From CAIXZV01 sp037446495 (GTDB taxonomy: Bacteria; Chloroflexota; Limnocylindria; Limnocylindrales; CSP1-4), in NCBI GenBank assembly GCA_037446495.1, contig JBBIIL010000003.1:62001-126000 (forward strand): DNA of 64,000 nucleotides. The letters run 5' to 3'. Below, piece after piece: positions 18,848-26,647 of this stretch. Within the stretch, counting starts at the first letter, position 1; each line of letters starts with the position of its first letter. Under the pieces are notes generated by a model. It made no database searches, was not told where the DNA came from, and worked only from the letters and a program-made list of their open reading frames with translations. The position numbers and the translations under genes were made by a program.

Positions 18848-19638
18848 CCGGGAATTCCTCCGGTCTCGCCGGCGATGAGGGTCCCCACGGGCTCGCCCCG
18901 GGCCACCCTCGTGATGTTCTCCGGCCTGTTGAGGTCGAATACGACGATCGGCAGGTCATTCTCCTGGCACAGGGAGACTGCCGCCGCGTCGAGCACTTTG
19001 AGCTGGTCGCGCAGGACGTCGAGGTATCCCAAGCGCTCGTAGCGGATGGCCGTCGGGACCTTCAGCGGGTCCGCGTCGTACACGCCGTCCACCTTGGTCG
19101 CCTTGAGCAGGACCTCGGCGTCGATCTCCACGGCGCGCAGGGCGGCCGCGGTGTCGGTGGTGAAGTACGGATTGCCGGTGCCGGCCACGAAGACCACCAC
19201 CCGGCCCTTCTCGAGGTGGCGGACTGCACGGCGGCGGATGTACGGCTCCGCGATCTCGTTCATCGCGATCGCCGACATCACGCGCACCGGGATGCCGGCG
19301 CGCTCGATGGCGTCCTGGAGCGCAAGACCGTTCATGACGGTCGCCAGCATGCCGATGTAGTCCCCGGTCGCACGGTCCATGCCGCGGGCCGCGGCGGCCA
19401 TGCCACGAAAGATGTTGCCGCCGCCCACGACGATGCCCACCTCAACGCCCATGGCGAGGACGTCGGCCACCTGCTGCGCGATGAAAGCGCAGAACGCCGG
19501 GTCCACACCGTACTGGCGCTCGCCGAGGAGGGCCTCCCCGGACAGCTTGAGCAGGATCCGGCGGTAGCGGAGCGGGCCGGCGCCAGGGGTCGTGGCCGAC
19601 CCCTCTCCCCCGTCGGCCACTCCACCGGGCTCGGTCAC
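18844..19638 (-). CDS. pyrH: Uridylate kinase
   Basis: 264 residues. Phosphorylates UMP to UDP; amino-acid kinase fold. I chose the GTG at 19638, which overlaps the tsf stop (GTGA) and follows GGGGAGGAG; a longer frame to 19782 lies inside tsf. The core starts YRRILLKLSGEAL at about 25 and continues IVVGGGNIFRG, VMNGLALQDAIE, FVAGTGNPYFTTDTAAALRAVE, and the VDGVYDADP motif. The order rpsB-tsf-pyrH-frr is one of the most conserved in bacteria. Confidence 0.97.
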   Translation of the reverse strand: MTEPGGVADGGEGSATTPGAGPLRYRRILLKLSGEALLGERQYGVDPAFCAFIAQQVADVLAMGVEVGIVVGGGNIFRGMAAAARGMDRATGDYIGMLATVMNGLALQDAIERAGIPVRVMSAIAMNEIAEPYIRRRAVRHLEKGRVVVFVAGTGNPYFTTDTAAALRAVEIDAEVLLKATKVDGVYDADPLKVPTAIRYERLGYLDVLRDQLKVLDAAAVSLCQENDLPIVVFDLNRPENITRVARGEPVGTLIAGETGGIPG

Positions 19639-20231
19639 ATCTCCTCCCCGAGGGCGAAGCGGACGAAGCGGCGGACACGGATGTTCTCGCCGATGGTGGA
19701 GACTTTCTCGGTCACGAGGTCGCGCACGGTACGGTCCTCGTCGCGGAAGGGCTGCTCGAGGAGACAGACCTCCTTGTACCACTTGGCGAGCTGGCCATCC
19801 ACGATCTTCTCGCGAATCGCCTCGGGCTTGCCCTGGACCGCCACGTCGGCGAGCAGCGCGGCCTTCTTCGCGTCGATCTCGGCAGCGGGGATGCGGTCGA
19901 TGTCAACGTACAACGGCGCCAGGCCGGCGACCTGCATCGCGACGTCGCGGACGAGCTTCTGGAACTCGTCTGTGCGGGCGACGAAGTCAGTCTCGCAGTT
20001 GACCTCGATGAGCACGCCGACGCGGCCGCCGGTGTGGATGTAGCTGGAGACGAGACCCTCGCGGGCATCGCGGCCGGCCTTCTTGGCGGCCGCCGCGAGA
20101 CCGCGCTCGCGCAGCAGCGCGACGGCCTTCTCCATGTCGCCGCCAGTCTCCTCGAGGGCGCGCTTGCAGTCCATCATGCCCGCGCCGGTTCGCTCGCGAA
20201 GCTCCTTGACAGCCTCGGCCGTGATCGCCAT
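19635..20231 (-). CDS. tsf: Elongation factor Ts
   Basis: 198 residues from the ATG at 20231, with AGGAG 11 bases upstream. Guanine nucleotide exchange factor for EF-Tu. The N-terminal UBA-like domain VKELRERTGAGMMDCKRALEETGGD, the KKAGRDAREGLVSSYIH linker and the core motif EVNCETDFVARTDEF are canonical. It has only one full core subdomain, the short EF-Ts type seen in Thermus, Chloroflexi and others. Confidence 0.97.
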   Translation of the reverse strand: MAITAEAVKELRERTGAGMMDCKRALEETGGDMEKAVALLRERGLAAAAKKAGRDAREGLVSSYIHTGGRVGVLIEVNCETDFVARTDEFQKLVRDVAMQVAGLAPLYVDIDRIPAAEIDAKKAALLADVAVQGKPEAIREKIVDGQLAKWYKEVCLLEQPFRDEDRTVRDLVTEKVSTIGENIRVRRFVRFALGEEM

Positions 20232-20350
20232 GTGGGTCGTGCTCCTGTTGTGGTGGTCAGCGGGTGTCGCCGGCCGCGGGTTCAAGGTCGGCGTGTCGGC
20301 CAGGGCGGCGGGCGGGGCCGGGCGGGCAGAACGGCCGCCCGGCGGCGCCT

Positions 20351-21211
20351 CTACCCAGCGGCCTGGGCCGACGAGGCGCCGGGCAGCAGATCATCGTCCT
20401 CGGGATCGAAGGACAGGGTGCCGCCGGCGGCAAGCTGGGCGACGAGATCAGCCGCAGCGCGCTCGTCGAACTCGGGCTCCTCAACCGGCGAGGTCTCGGC
20501 CTGCTCGGGCTCGGCCGTGTGCGCGGCACGCAGGCGGGCGCCCTCGATCGCGGCGTCCGCGACCAGCTGGCAGAGCAGGCGAATGGAGCGGATGGCGTCG
20601 TCGTTCGCCGGAATGATGAAGTCGAGTTCGTCGGGATCCACGTTGGTGTCGCCCGTGCCCACCACCGGAATCTCGAGCTTGTTGGCCTCGGTGACGGCGA
20701 TGCGCTCGCGGTGCGGGTCCACGATGAAGACCGCGCCGGGGGCGCGCTTCATCTTGCGAATGCCACCGAGCGTCGCCTGGAGCTTCCCGAGCTCCTCGAG
20801 GTGCTTGGCGGCCTCCTTCTTCGTCATGCGGTCGAAGTCGCCGGCCATTTGGCGGGCCTCGAGCTGGTCCATCAGCCCGATTCGCTTCTTGATGGTGACG
20901 AAGTTGGTGAGCATGCCGCCGAGCCAGCGCTTGGTGACATACGGCTGGCCGGCGCGGATTGCCTCCTGCATGACCGGCTCCTGCGCCTGCTTCTTCGTGC
21001 CGACGAAGAGGACGCTCTCGCCACGCGCGACGGTCTCGGTGACGTACGCGAGCGCGAGGTCGAGGCGCTTGACCGTCTGCGCCAGGTCGATGATGTGGAT
21101 GCCGTTGCGCTCCGCGAAGATGTAGGGCTTCATCTTCGGGTTCCAGCGCCGGGTCTGGTGTCCGAAGTGGACACCGGCCTCAAGGAGCTGGCGCATCGAG
21201 ACAGCGGGCAC
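20351..21211 (-). CDS. rpsB: 30S ribosomal protein S2
   Basis: 286 residues. GTG start at 21211 with GCAGGAGGTC upstream. Motifs typical of S2: LLEAGVHFGHQTRRWNPKM, IFAERNGIHIIDL, FVGTKKQAQEPV, RWLGGMLTNF and IPVVGTGDTNVDPDELDF. The last 50 residues form an acidic Ala/Glu/Asp-rich tail absent from enterobacterial S2. First gene of the rpsB-tsf-pyrH-frr-uppS-cdsA-dxr-rseP-ispG block. Confidence 0.98.
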   Translation of the reverse strand: MPAVSMRQLLEAGVHFGHQTRRWNPKMKPYIFAERNGIHIIDLAQTVKRLDLALAYVTETVARGESVLFVGTKKQAQEPVMQEAIRAGQPYVTKRWLGGMLTNFVTIKKRIGLMDQLEARQMAGDFDRMTKKEAAKHLEELGKLQATLGGIRKMKRAPGAVFIVDPHRERIAVTEANKLEIPVVGTGDTNVDPDELDFIIPANDDAIRSIRLLCQLVADAAIEGARLRAAHTAEPEQAETSPVEEPEFDERAAADLVAQLAAGGTLSFDPEDDDLLPGASSAQAAG

Positions 21212-21381
21212 GCGTGACCTCCTGCGGTTCCTATCCTCCGCGGACCGCCTGCGGGGACCGTGCCAGGGGCTTCGCCTGGCGACGGCACCGTCCCGTCAGG
21301 GATCAGATCCGCGTGTGAGCTCCGACCAGCGTTCGCCGGCCGGGCACGAACAATCACCGCGGCAACCCACGGCGAGGCGGG

Positions 21382-21387
21382 AGTGTA
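21382..21387 (-). promoter_or_regulatory. Extended -10 (TG-G-TACACT) upstream of rpsB
   Basis: On the minus strand TGGTACACT gives an extended -10 with TACACT at 21387-21382, predicting a start near 21375 and a leader of about 165 nt before the rpsB GTG. A -35 resembling TTGACA is not evident. Two copies of a near-palindrome lie directly upstream (21401-21441). Confidence 0.5.
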
Positions 21388-21400
21388 CCACACGGGTCGT

Positions 21401-21646
21401 GCACGCCCGAGCGGGCATGTCTCGCCCGAGCGGGCATGTCAGGCCCGGTGTCAGGCCCGGCCGTCCCTTCGACGCTGCGTCGAAGGTTTCGGCGGCCGAC
21501 CGTCGGCTGTTCCCCTGCCAGTCGAGGAACCGGCGTTCCGGACGGGACTCGGTCCCCGCAAACGGTCGCACCTGCGCCTGACGGTCGAAGATGCGCCGTT
21601 CAGGCCGTGAAATCTTCGATGCAGCGGCGAGTCGGCCCGCGACGGC
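21401..21646 (-). repeat. Structured intergenic repeat between yraN and rpsB (copy A, expanded)
   Basis: The right end (21615-21646) closely matches the element that follows trmD at 30287-30320. The left end (21401-21475) matches 30251-30292. Copy A carries about 140 extra bases between the two ends. It contains two copies of the near-palindrome GCCCGAGCGGGCATGTC (centres near 21410 and 21430), a perfect dyad CTTCGACGC-T-GCGTCGAAG at 21467-21485, and TCGAAGAT/ATCTTCGA at 21585-21592 and 21612-21619. The repeat begins exactly at the yraN stop codon. The 91-residue minus-strand frame across it has no family resemblance. The remaining 21212-21400 holds the rpsB promoter and leader. Confidence 0.7.
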
Positions 21647-22048
21647 TCAGGTTTCGATGCCGCGGTGGTGGCGAAGGGCAGGACGACCGTCCGGCCGGCG
21701 ATCGATCGCCACCAGGTCGATCCGCACGGGCAGGGCCGGCAGCCGTCGCCCATCCGGCAGCGTCTCGCGGATGGCCAGCTCGCCAGCTGCACGCCGGAGC
21801 GCAGCCCGCTTCCGGTAGTCAATCGTCTCCTCTGCGAGGCCGAAATCGCGGCGGCTGCGAAGGCGCACCTCCACGATCACCAAGCACGGCGGGTCCGACG
21901 GGTCGATGGCGAGCAGGTCAATCTCCGCACGGCTCAGGCGAAGATTCCGAGCGACGATCTGCCACCCGAGCGCCTCGAGCCTGACGCCGGCCAGCCGCTC
22001 GGCGTCGTCGCCGATGCGTTGGGCCTCCGTTGATCTCGCTCGCTCCAC
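21647..22048 (-). CDS. yraN: YraN family (UPF0102) endonuclease-like protein
   Basis: 133 residues from GTG at 22048, which has AGGA 7 bases upstream; a longer GTG start at 22144 lacks a ribosome site. The UPF0102 core is clear: IGDDAERLAGVRLEALGW, then IVARNLRLSRAEIDLLAID and VIVEVRLRSRRDFG, which carry the restriction-nuclease-like E-D-ExR residues, then the R-R-AA helix. Members resemble Holliday junction resolvases in fold; their role is unsettled. In many bacteria it adjoins rnhB; here a 4.3-kb cassette on the other strand separates them. Confidence 0.8.
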   Translation of the reverse strand: MERARSTEAQRIGDDAERLAGVRLEALGWQIVARNLRLSRAEIDLLAIDPSDPPCLVIVEVRLRSRRDFGLAEETIDYRKRAALRRAAGELAIRETLPDGRRLPALPVRIDLVAIDRRPDGRPALRHHRGIET

Positions 22049-22364
22049 AGCGAGATCCTGCCCCGGGTCGATCAACCGCGACTTATCGGTGCATTGCCGG
22101 GTCGGCACCACGACCGCGAGAGACGAAGTGTCCACCTCTCGCACCGAGGGTTCGTCACGCGGGGCGCCTGCCAGCTCGGGCTCTGCGGGCGCCGGACCGG
22201 GATGACGGCATCACGCCCGGCGACCGGCGGCGGCAATCCTCCGGCGGCCTGGAGTCACCGGCGGGGTGCCCTGCGCGGGTGACGTGCGTCTGCACGAAGA
22301 GGCACCGACTGCTGCGCGATCGTCCACCCATGCCAACCCGGCGCCCGCCCCGTGAGGCGTCACG
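22049..22364. other. Intergenic region between divergent yraN and the large + strand gene
   Basis: About 316 bases. It should contain divergent promoters for yraN and the 1231-residue protein, but I see no convincing -10/-35 pair and no RNA gene. The only clear signal is GAGG about 8 bases before the ATG at 22365. Confidence 0.4.
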
Positions 22365-25300
22365 ATGGATGCATGCGGCAACGTCTCCTGCGGCTTCGCC
22401 ATGGCTGAGCGCGCCGAGCTCGAAGTTGACGCTCGTCGGGCGGCGCCCGCCAGCCGATCGGCCAACGGCGCCACGGTCGAGGCCGCCCCCGAGTCCGCTC
22501 GCGGCGAGATTGCCGGTGCGCGTGCGCGGGGCCGGACGGGCCTGAATCCCCGCCAGGTTCTCGCGATGCAGCGTCTCGTGGGCAACCGCGCTGTGATGGA
22601 TGCACTGGGGGCCGACACCTCGACATCGAACGGCAGCGGCGAGGACCTCGTCGAGGCCATGGGCGTCGGCGCGAGGGTCGGCGAGGCGGCCGGCGGCGCG
22701 ATGGCTGGCATGGCCGCCGCCGACGAGACCCTGGGCCGCGGTCAGCGCGGTGCGAGCATGGCCGGCATGGGCCAGGCTGGGCTGGCCGGCGGGATCCCCG
22801 GGTCAAGCGCGGTTGGGACGGCCGGGCTCGAGGGGCCGGCAACCGGCGGCGCGATGGCGGGCGGTGCAGAAGCCGCGGGCGGTGCCGCTGCCGCTGGATC
22901 CGCAGTCGTCGGGACGGCCGGGCTCGCCGGGCAGGGAGCCGGCGGCGCGATGGGCGGCGCTGCAGATACCGCGGGATCCACAGTGGTCGCGATCGCCGGC
23001 ATGGGCGAGGCGGCCGGCGGCGGACTGGCCGGGCTCGCCGGACAGGCAGCGGGCGGCGGGATGGCTGGCGGTGCAGAAGCCGCGGGCGGCGCGGCCCAGC
23101 AGGCCGAGGCCTCGGGGCCCGCCACTGGCGCGAACCCTGGCCTCGCAACCGGCGGTGCCGCGGGAGCGGAGCATGCCGATGCAGAAGTCGCGGGCACGTC
23201 GGGCCAGGGCGCGGGGGGGATCGGCCGCGAGACCGGCGCCGCGACAGCAGGGGCCTCGCCCGGTGGCGCCGGCGTCGGCCACGGCGGCGAGACGGCGAGC
23301 CACGGGCCCGCAGGGAGCGAGGCGTCCGCTGGCGAGGCCCCCGATGCAGCTGACGAATCCGCCCAAGCGGGGGAGGCCGCGACGACCGGCAGCGGCGGTG
23401 CCGGCGGCGGCCTTGATCTCGACGCGCCCCCGCCGGCCGGCGAGCCCATCCCCGACGCGACGGTTCCTGCAGCACCGTCCGCCACCGAGGTCAACCGGCT
23501 CGGCGAGGCACCGCCCGAGGCAGCAATCGAAGCCGGCGAAGTCCAAGCGAGCGAGGAAGGCGAGGTCGAGGAGGAGGACCCGACGGCCGAGGTGTCGGGG
23601 CAGGCCGAGTCGGTGGCGTCGGCAGGTCAGGATGCCGGCGACGGCGGTGTGATCGACGCTGTCGTCAACCGCGCCAAAGCCGCCTTCCGCAGTGTCGCGA
23701 ACACGGTGACCGGTGCCGCCCGCGGGGTCGCCAGCACGGTCTCGGGCGTCGTCCGCAACGCGGTCCGCGGCGCACGCAACCTCGCTCGCAGCATCGTCGA
23801 CGGCATCGTCTCGTCGGCGCGGTCCATCAAGGACGGCGTCGTCACCGGCATCCGCGGCGTCTTCGGGTCGGTGATGTCGGCGGCCCGCGGCGTTGTGAAC
23901 CGCCTGATGGGCGCCGTCTCAGGCGCCATGAGCAGCGTTCGTGGCGCGGTCATGGCCGCCATCGGGCGGGCACTCCGGGGCGAGCCCCTGATCCCCAATT
24001 TCCTCGCGCCGGTCACCGCGTTCCTTCACCGGCTGTTCGGCGACATCCCCGGCCAGGTCACGCGGATGGTCACGCAGCTCACGCAGACGGCGAACCGGTA
24101 CGTGGACATGCTGATCGGCGGCGTCGTGGCCCTCAGCCAGCGGGTGGCTGCAGGCGTCGCCGGTCTCGCGAGCGTGCTGCAAGCGGGCGTGACGGCAGCC
24201 GCCAACGCCATCTCCAGCCTGGCCGGCCGCGCGGCATCGCTGGTTGCCGAGCTGCCCGGGCTGCTGCGCAGTGCGGTGAGCTGGCTGGTGGATCGGCTTG
24301 TCGCTGGCGTGCGCGCCGCGGTCCGTGCGATCGAGGGCATCGTCAACCGTGCGATCACGAGCATGTCCGCGCGGATCCAGGCCTGGGTCGCCCGCCAGGC
24401 CGAGCGGATCGTCGCCGTCATCGGCCGGGTTCGAGACGCAGTCGTGGCCGCCGCGCAGTGGGTCGCCAACCTGATCCGAGCCGCGCTCGCCCGGCTGGCT
24501 GCCTTCCGCGACTGGCTGATCCGCGGCGCCACAGCCGTCCTCGGCCGCGTCCTCCGGCGGGTGCTCCAGCCGCTCCAGCAGGCCCTCATGCGGTACGTCA
24601 TCGGGCTGATCGGACCCGAGGTCCACACGGCCATCGCCACGGCGCAGGCGCTGTTCCCCAACGGCATGCCGACCCCGCCGCAGCTCCCGCAGGCGCAGGC
24701 CGACGCGGCATCGCAGGCCAGCAGCAGCGCGACCGACGAGATCCTCAACGGCCTCATCAACCCCGAGGGCGACCACTTCTCGGTCGGCTTCACCGTCGGC
24801 GGCGACATCGCCTTGGGCGGCGGGATCTCGGGCGGGATCACGCCGCTGCAGCTCGACGTGGTCATGGACTACCGACGCAACGACATCGGGTTCTTCGTGT
24901 CGCCCGGGGCCAGCGTCCAGGGGAACATCGGCGAGGCGGGCGCCGTCGCGTCGGAGTCGGTCAACTTCGCGTGGGGCACCGTGGGCTCGTTCGGCAACAA
25001 GGACAAGGACGTGCTCCAGGCGTACGGCGGCATGTTCTCCAACGCGAACTACGGCTATGCGATCGGCGGCGCCTACGAGGCCGGCGTTGGCCTCAGCTCC
25101 GGCGGGACGATCTATCGGGGCGGCTCGTACGACTTCGGGCCTTCGGTGGACATGCCGATCGCATTCGGCTCCACGCACAGCGTCCCCGGCGACCACACGC
25201 CGACCATCCGAGAAGGCCGGCCGGACGCGTTTGACACGATCCGTCTGGGCGAGGTCCTGTTCCCGCGGGGCAGCGCGGACGTCAACGCCAGCTCGAACGG

Positions 25301-26060
25301 GGCCACGGCGATCACCGACGCCGCCGCGACCGTGAACGGCTACCCGGCGGCGCACGACGGCGCGAACGTGATCCGCGTCTCCATCAGCGGCGAGGCGAGT
25401 CGGGTCTGGAGCCACCCGCGGCCCGGCGAGAGCCGCGAGGACGACAACGCCACCCTGGCGCAGCACCGGGCGGAGAACGTCCGCGACCGCCTGCAGCCAC
25501 TGGTGCCGAGTCAGTCCATCAGCGCCCAGGGCTTCGGCGACTCGTCGGCGGCGCGGGCGGGCAAGGCGGAGAGCGACGCCAGCCCCGAGGACCAGCGCGC
25601 CACGATGTTCGCGGACGCCTACAAGGCCGGTGACGCTGGTGGCTTCGGGCCCGACCAGGTTGGCCCCGACCGCCAAGTCCCCGACACCTTCAACATCCGC
25701 CCGGGCCTCCCGACCGGCTTCGTGGACTTCTCGCAACGCCAGGCCTGGGGCTGGGACACGACCCTCAGCGTCGCGGCCCTCGAGGGCGCCCAAGCGAAGA
25801 CGAGCGTGTTCGCCGGCGCGGGCGTGAGCTACTCGGTGCCCCTCGGCAAGACGCACTTCGCGCCTGAGACGATGACCAAGATCCGGGTCGCCTTCGGCCT
25901 GGCGAAGATCGTCGGCGACATCATGACCCTCAGCCCGCTCGGTCTGGCCCGCGACCTCCTGGGCGTGGCGCCCGGCGTCGAGGCCCTCGTCCACGAGCAC
26001 TTCGGCCAGGCCGTGGGCGACTGGACAATCCCGACGCCCTCCGGCATCGCCGTGGCGTAG
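22365..26060 (+). CDS. Giant multidomain protein: LQRxxGNRAV-like motif, Gly/Ala repeats, helical region, OmpA-like region
   Basis: 1231 residues, no Sec signal peptide. Visible parts: (1) LNPRQVLAMQRLVGNRAV at 60-77, a motif found near the N-terminus of DUF4157-type proteins linked to extracellular contractile injection systems (eCIS); (2) a Gly/Ala/Met-rich imperfect repeat region 95-345 (units like AGGAMAGGAEAAGG); (3) an acidic linker to 425; (4) a long amphipathic-helical region 428-760 with regularly spaced Arg and Val/Ile/Ala, resembling tape-measure or pore-forming helices; (5) a Gly-rich beta region 803-945; (6) an OmpA-like region 956-1060 (IRLGEVLFPRGSADVNA to SAQGFGDS); (7) a beta/helical tail. 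No DUF4157 HExxH is present. It is followed 26 bp later by a jelly-roll-like gene. It could be an eCIS cargo or a self-assembling surface structure; function unknown. Confidence 0.75.
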   Translation: MDACGNVSCGFAMAERAELEVDARRAAPASRSANGATVEAAPESARGEIAGARARGRTGLNPRQVLAMQRLVGNRAVMDALGADTSTSNGSGEDLVEAMGVGARVGEAAGGAMAGMAAADETLGRGQRGASMAGMGQAGLAGGIPGSSAVGTAGLEGPATGGAMAGGAEAAGGAAAAGSAVVGTAGLAGQGAGGAMGGAADTAGSTVVAIAGMGEAAGGGLAGLAGQAAGGGMAGGAEAAGGAAQQAEASGPATGANPGLATGGAAGAEHADAEVAGTSGQGAGGIGRETGAATAGASPGGAGVGHGGETASHGPAGSEASAGEAPDAADESAQAGEAATTGSGGAGGGLDLDAPPPAGEPIPDATVPAAPSATEVNRLGEAPPEAAIEAGEVQASEEGEVEEEDPTAEVSGQAESVASAGQDAGDGGVIDAVVNRAKAAFRSVANTVTGAARGVASTVSGVVRNAVRGARNLARSIVDGIVSSARSIKDGVVTGIRGVFGSVMSAARGVVNRLMGAVSGAMSSVRGAVMAAIGRALRGEPLIPNFLAPVTAFLHRLFGDIPGQVTRMVTQLTQTANRYVDMLIGGVVALSQRVAAGVAGLASVLQAGVTAAANAISSLAGRAASLVAELPGLLRSAVSWLVDRLVAGVRAAVRAIEGIVNRAITSMSARIQAWVARQAERIVAVIGRVRDAVVAAAQWVANLIRAALARLAAFRDWLIRGATAVLGRVLRRVLQPLQQALMRYVIGLIGPEVHTAIATAQALFPNGMPTPPQLPQAQADAASQASSSATDEILNGLINPEGDHFSVGFTVGGDIALGGGISGGITPLQLDVVMDYRRNDIGFFVSPGASVQGNIGEAGAVASESVNFAWGTVGSFGNKDKDVLQAYGGMFSNANYGYAIGGAYEAGVGLSSGGTIYRGGSYDFGPSVDMPIAFGSTHSVPGDHTPTIREGRPDAFDTIRLGEVLFPRGSADVNASSNGATAITDAAATVNGYPAAHDGANVIRVSISGEASRVWSHPRPGESREDDNATLAQHRAENVRDRLQPLVPSQSISAQGFGDSSAARAGKAESDASPEDQRATMFADAYKAGDAGGFGPDQVGPDRQVPDTFNIRPGLPTGFVDFSQRQAWGWDTTLSVAALEGAQAKTSVFAGAGVSYSVPLGKTHFAPETMTKIRVAFGLAKIVGDIMTLSPLGLARDLLGVAPGVEALVHEHFGQAVGDWTIPTPSGIAVA

Positions 26061-26086
26061 GCAAAGGGCCGAACGGAGGTTCCCGC

Positions 26087-26644
26087 ATGCCGCTCCCCGC
26101 ACCCGATTCCCCGCCCGTCGGCACGCCGCCGGTGCTCTGGACCTCGCCAGCCGACGAGGCGCCCCTCGTGACGGGCGACGGCGAGGGTGGCGTTGGTGCC
26201 GGAGCGTTCACCCCGGCGCCGTTCCGGGACGTGGTGATCGACGCGGTCGTGGAGCTTCAGTCGGGCGGCGACGATGCAGCCTGTGGGGTGTTCTTCCGCC
26301 AGGTGGACGAACGCGACTACCTCGGGTTCAGCGTCACCGCCTCCGGCCGCGCGGTGATCTTCGCGGTGGCCGGCGGGCAGTTGCGGGTCCTCGCCGACGG
26401 GCCGATCCCCGCCGACGCCCCGTACGAGCGGGGGATCCCGGCGGCGAACCGCCTCACGGTCGTGACGGCGGGGCCGTCGATCACCTGCGTCCTCAACAGC
26501 TACGTGCTCACGGGGGTGATCGCGGAGCCCCGGTACAAGGCCGGGCTTGCCGGGGCGCTCGTGGTGCCCGGCCAGCCGGGTGTGGCCGCGGCGGCGAGGG
26601 TCCGCTGGGCGCAGGTCCGCGCGCTGCTGCCCGACCAGGCGTAG
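26087..26644 (+). CDS. Jelly-roll (concanavalin A-like/DUF1080-like) protein, partner of the giant protein
   Basis: 185 residues; ATG with GGAGG 7 bases upstream. The body from about 45 (FRDVVIDAVVELQSGGDDAA, then GVFFRQVDERDYLGFSV and LTVVTAGPSITCVLNSY) has the strand pattern of DUF1080/LamG-type lectin folds: 'can be absorbed as a fine-grained reagent with residual' style carbohydrate-binding sandwiches. No catalytic residues can be assigned and there is no signal peptide. The 26-bp spacing to the preceding stop indicates one operon. A role as carbohydrate-binding or adaptor partner of the giant protein is inferred. Its stop lies 3 bases from that of convergent rnhB. Confidence 0.6.
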   Translation: MPLPAPDSPPVGTPPVLWTSPADEAPLVTGDGEGGVGAGAFTPAPFRDVVIDAVVELQSGGDDAACGVFFRQVDERDYLGFSVTASGRAVIFAVAGGQLRVLADGPIPADAPYERGIPAANRLTVVTAGPSITCVLNSYVLTGVIAEPRYKAGLAGALVVPGQPGVAAAARVRWAQVRALLPDQA

Positions 26645-26647
26645 CCC

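Noticed and set aside
21296..21571. 91-residue minus-strand frame within the rpsB-side repeat
   Set aside because: Much of it covers the structured repeat and the rpsB promoter, and it has no recognisable domain; better explained as non-coding.
23000..23400. CRISPR-like or tandem DNA repeat in the Gly/Ala-rich region
   Set aside because: Units differ in length and sequence and keep reading frame, so this is a protein repeat, not a CRISPR array.
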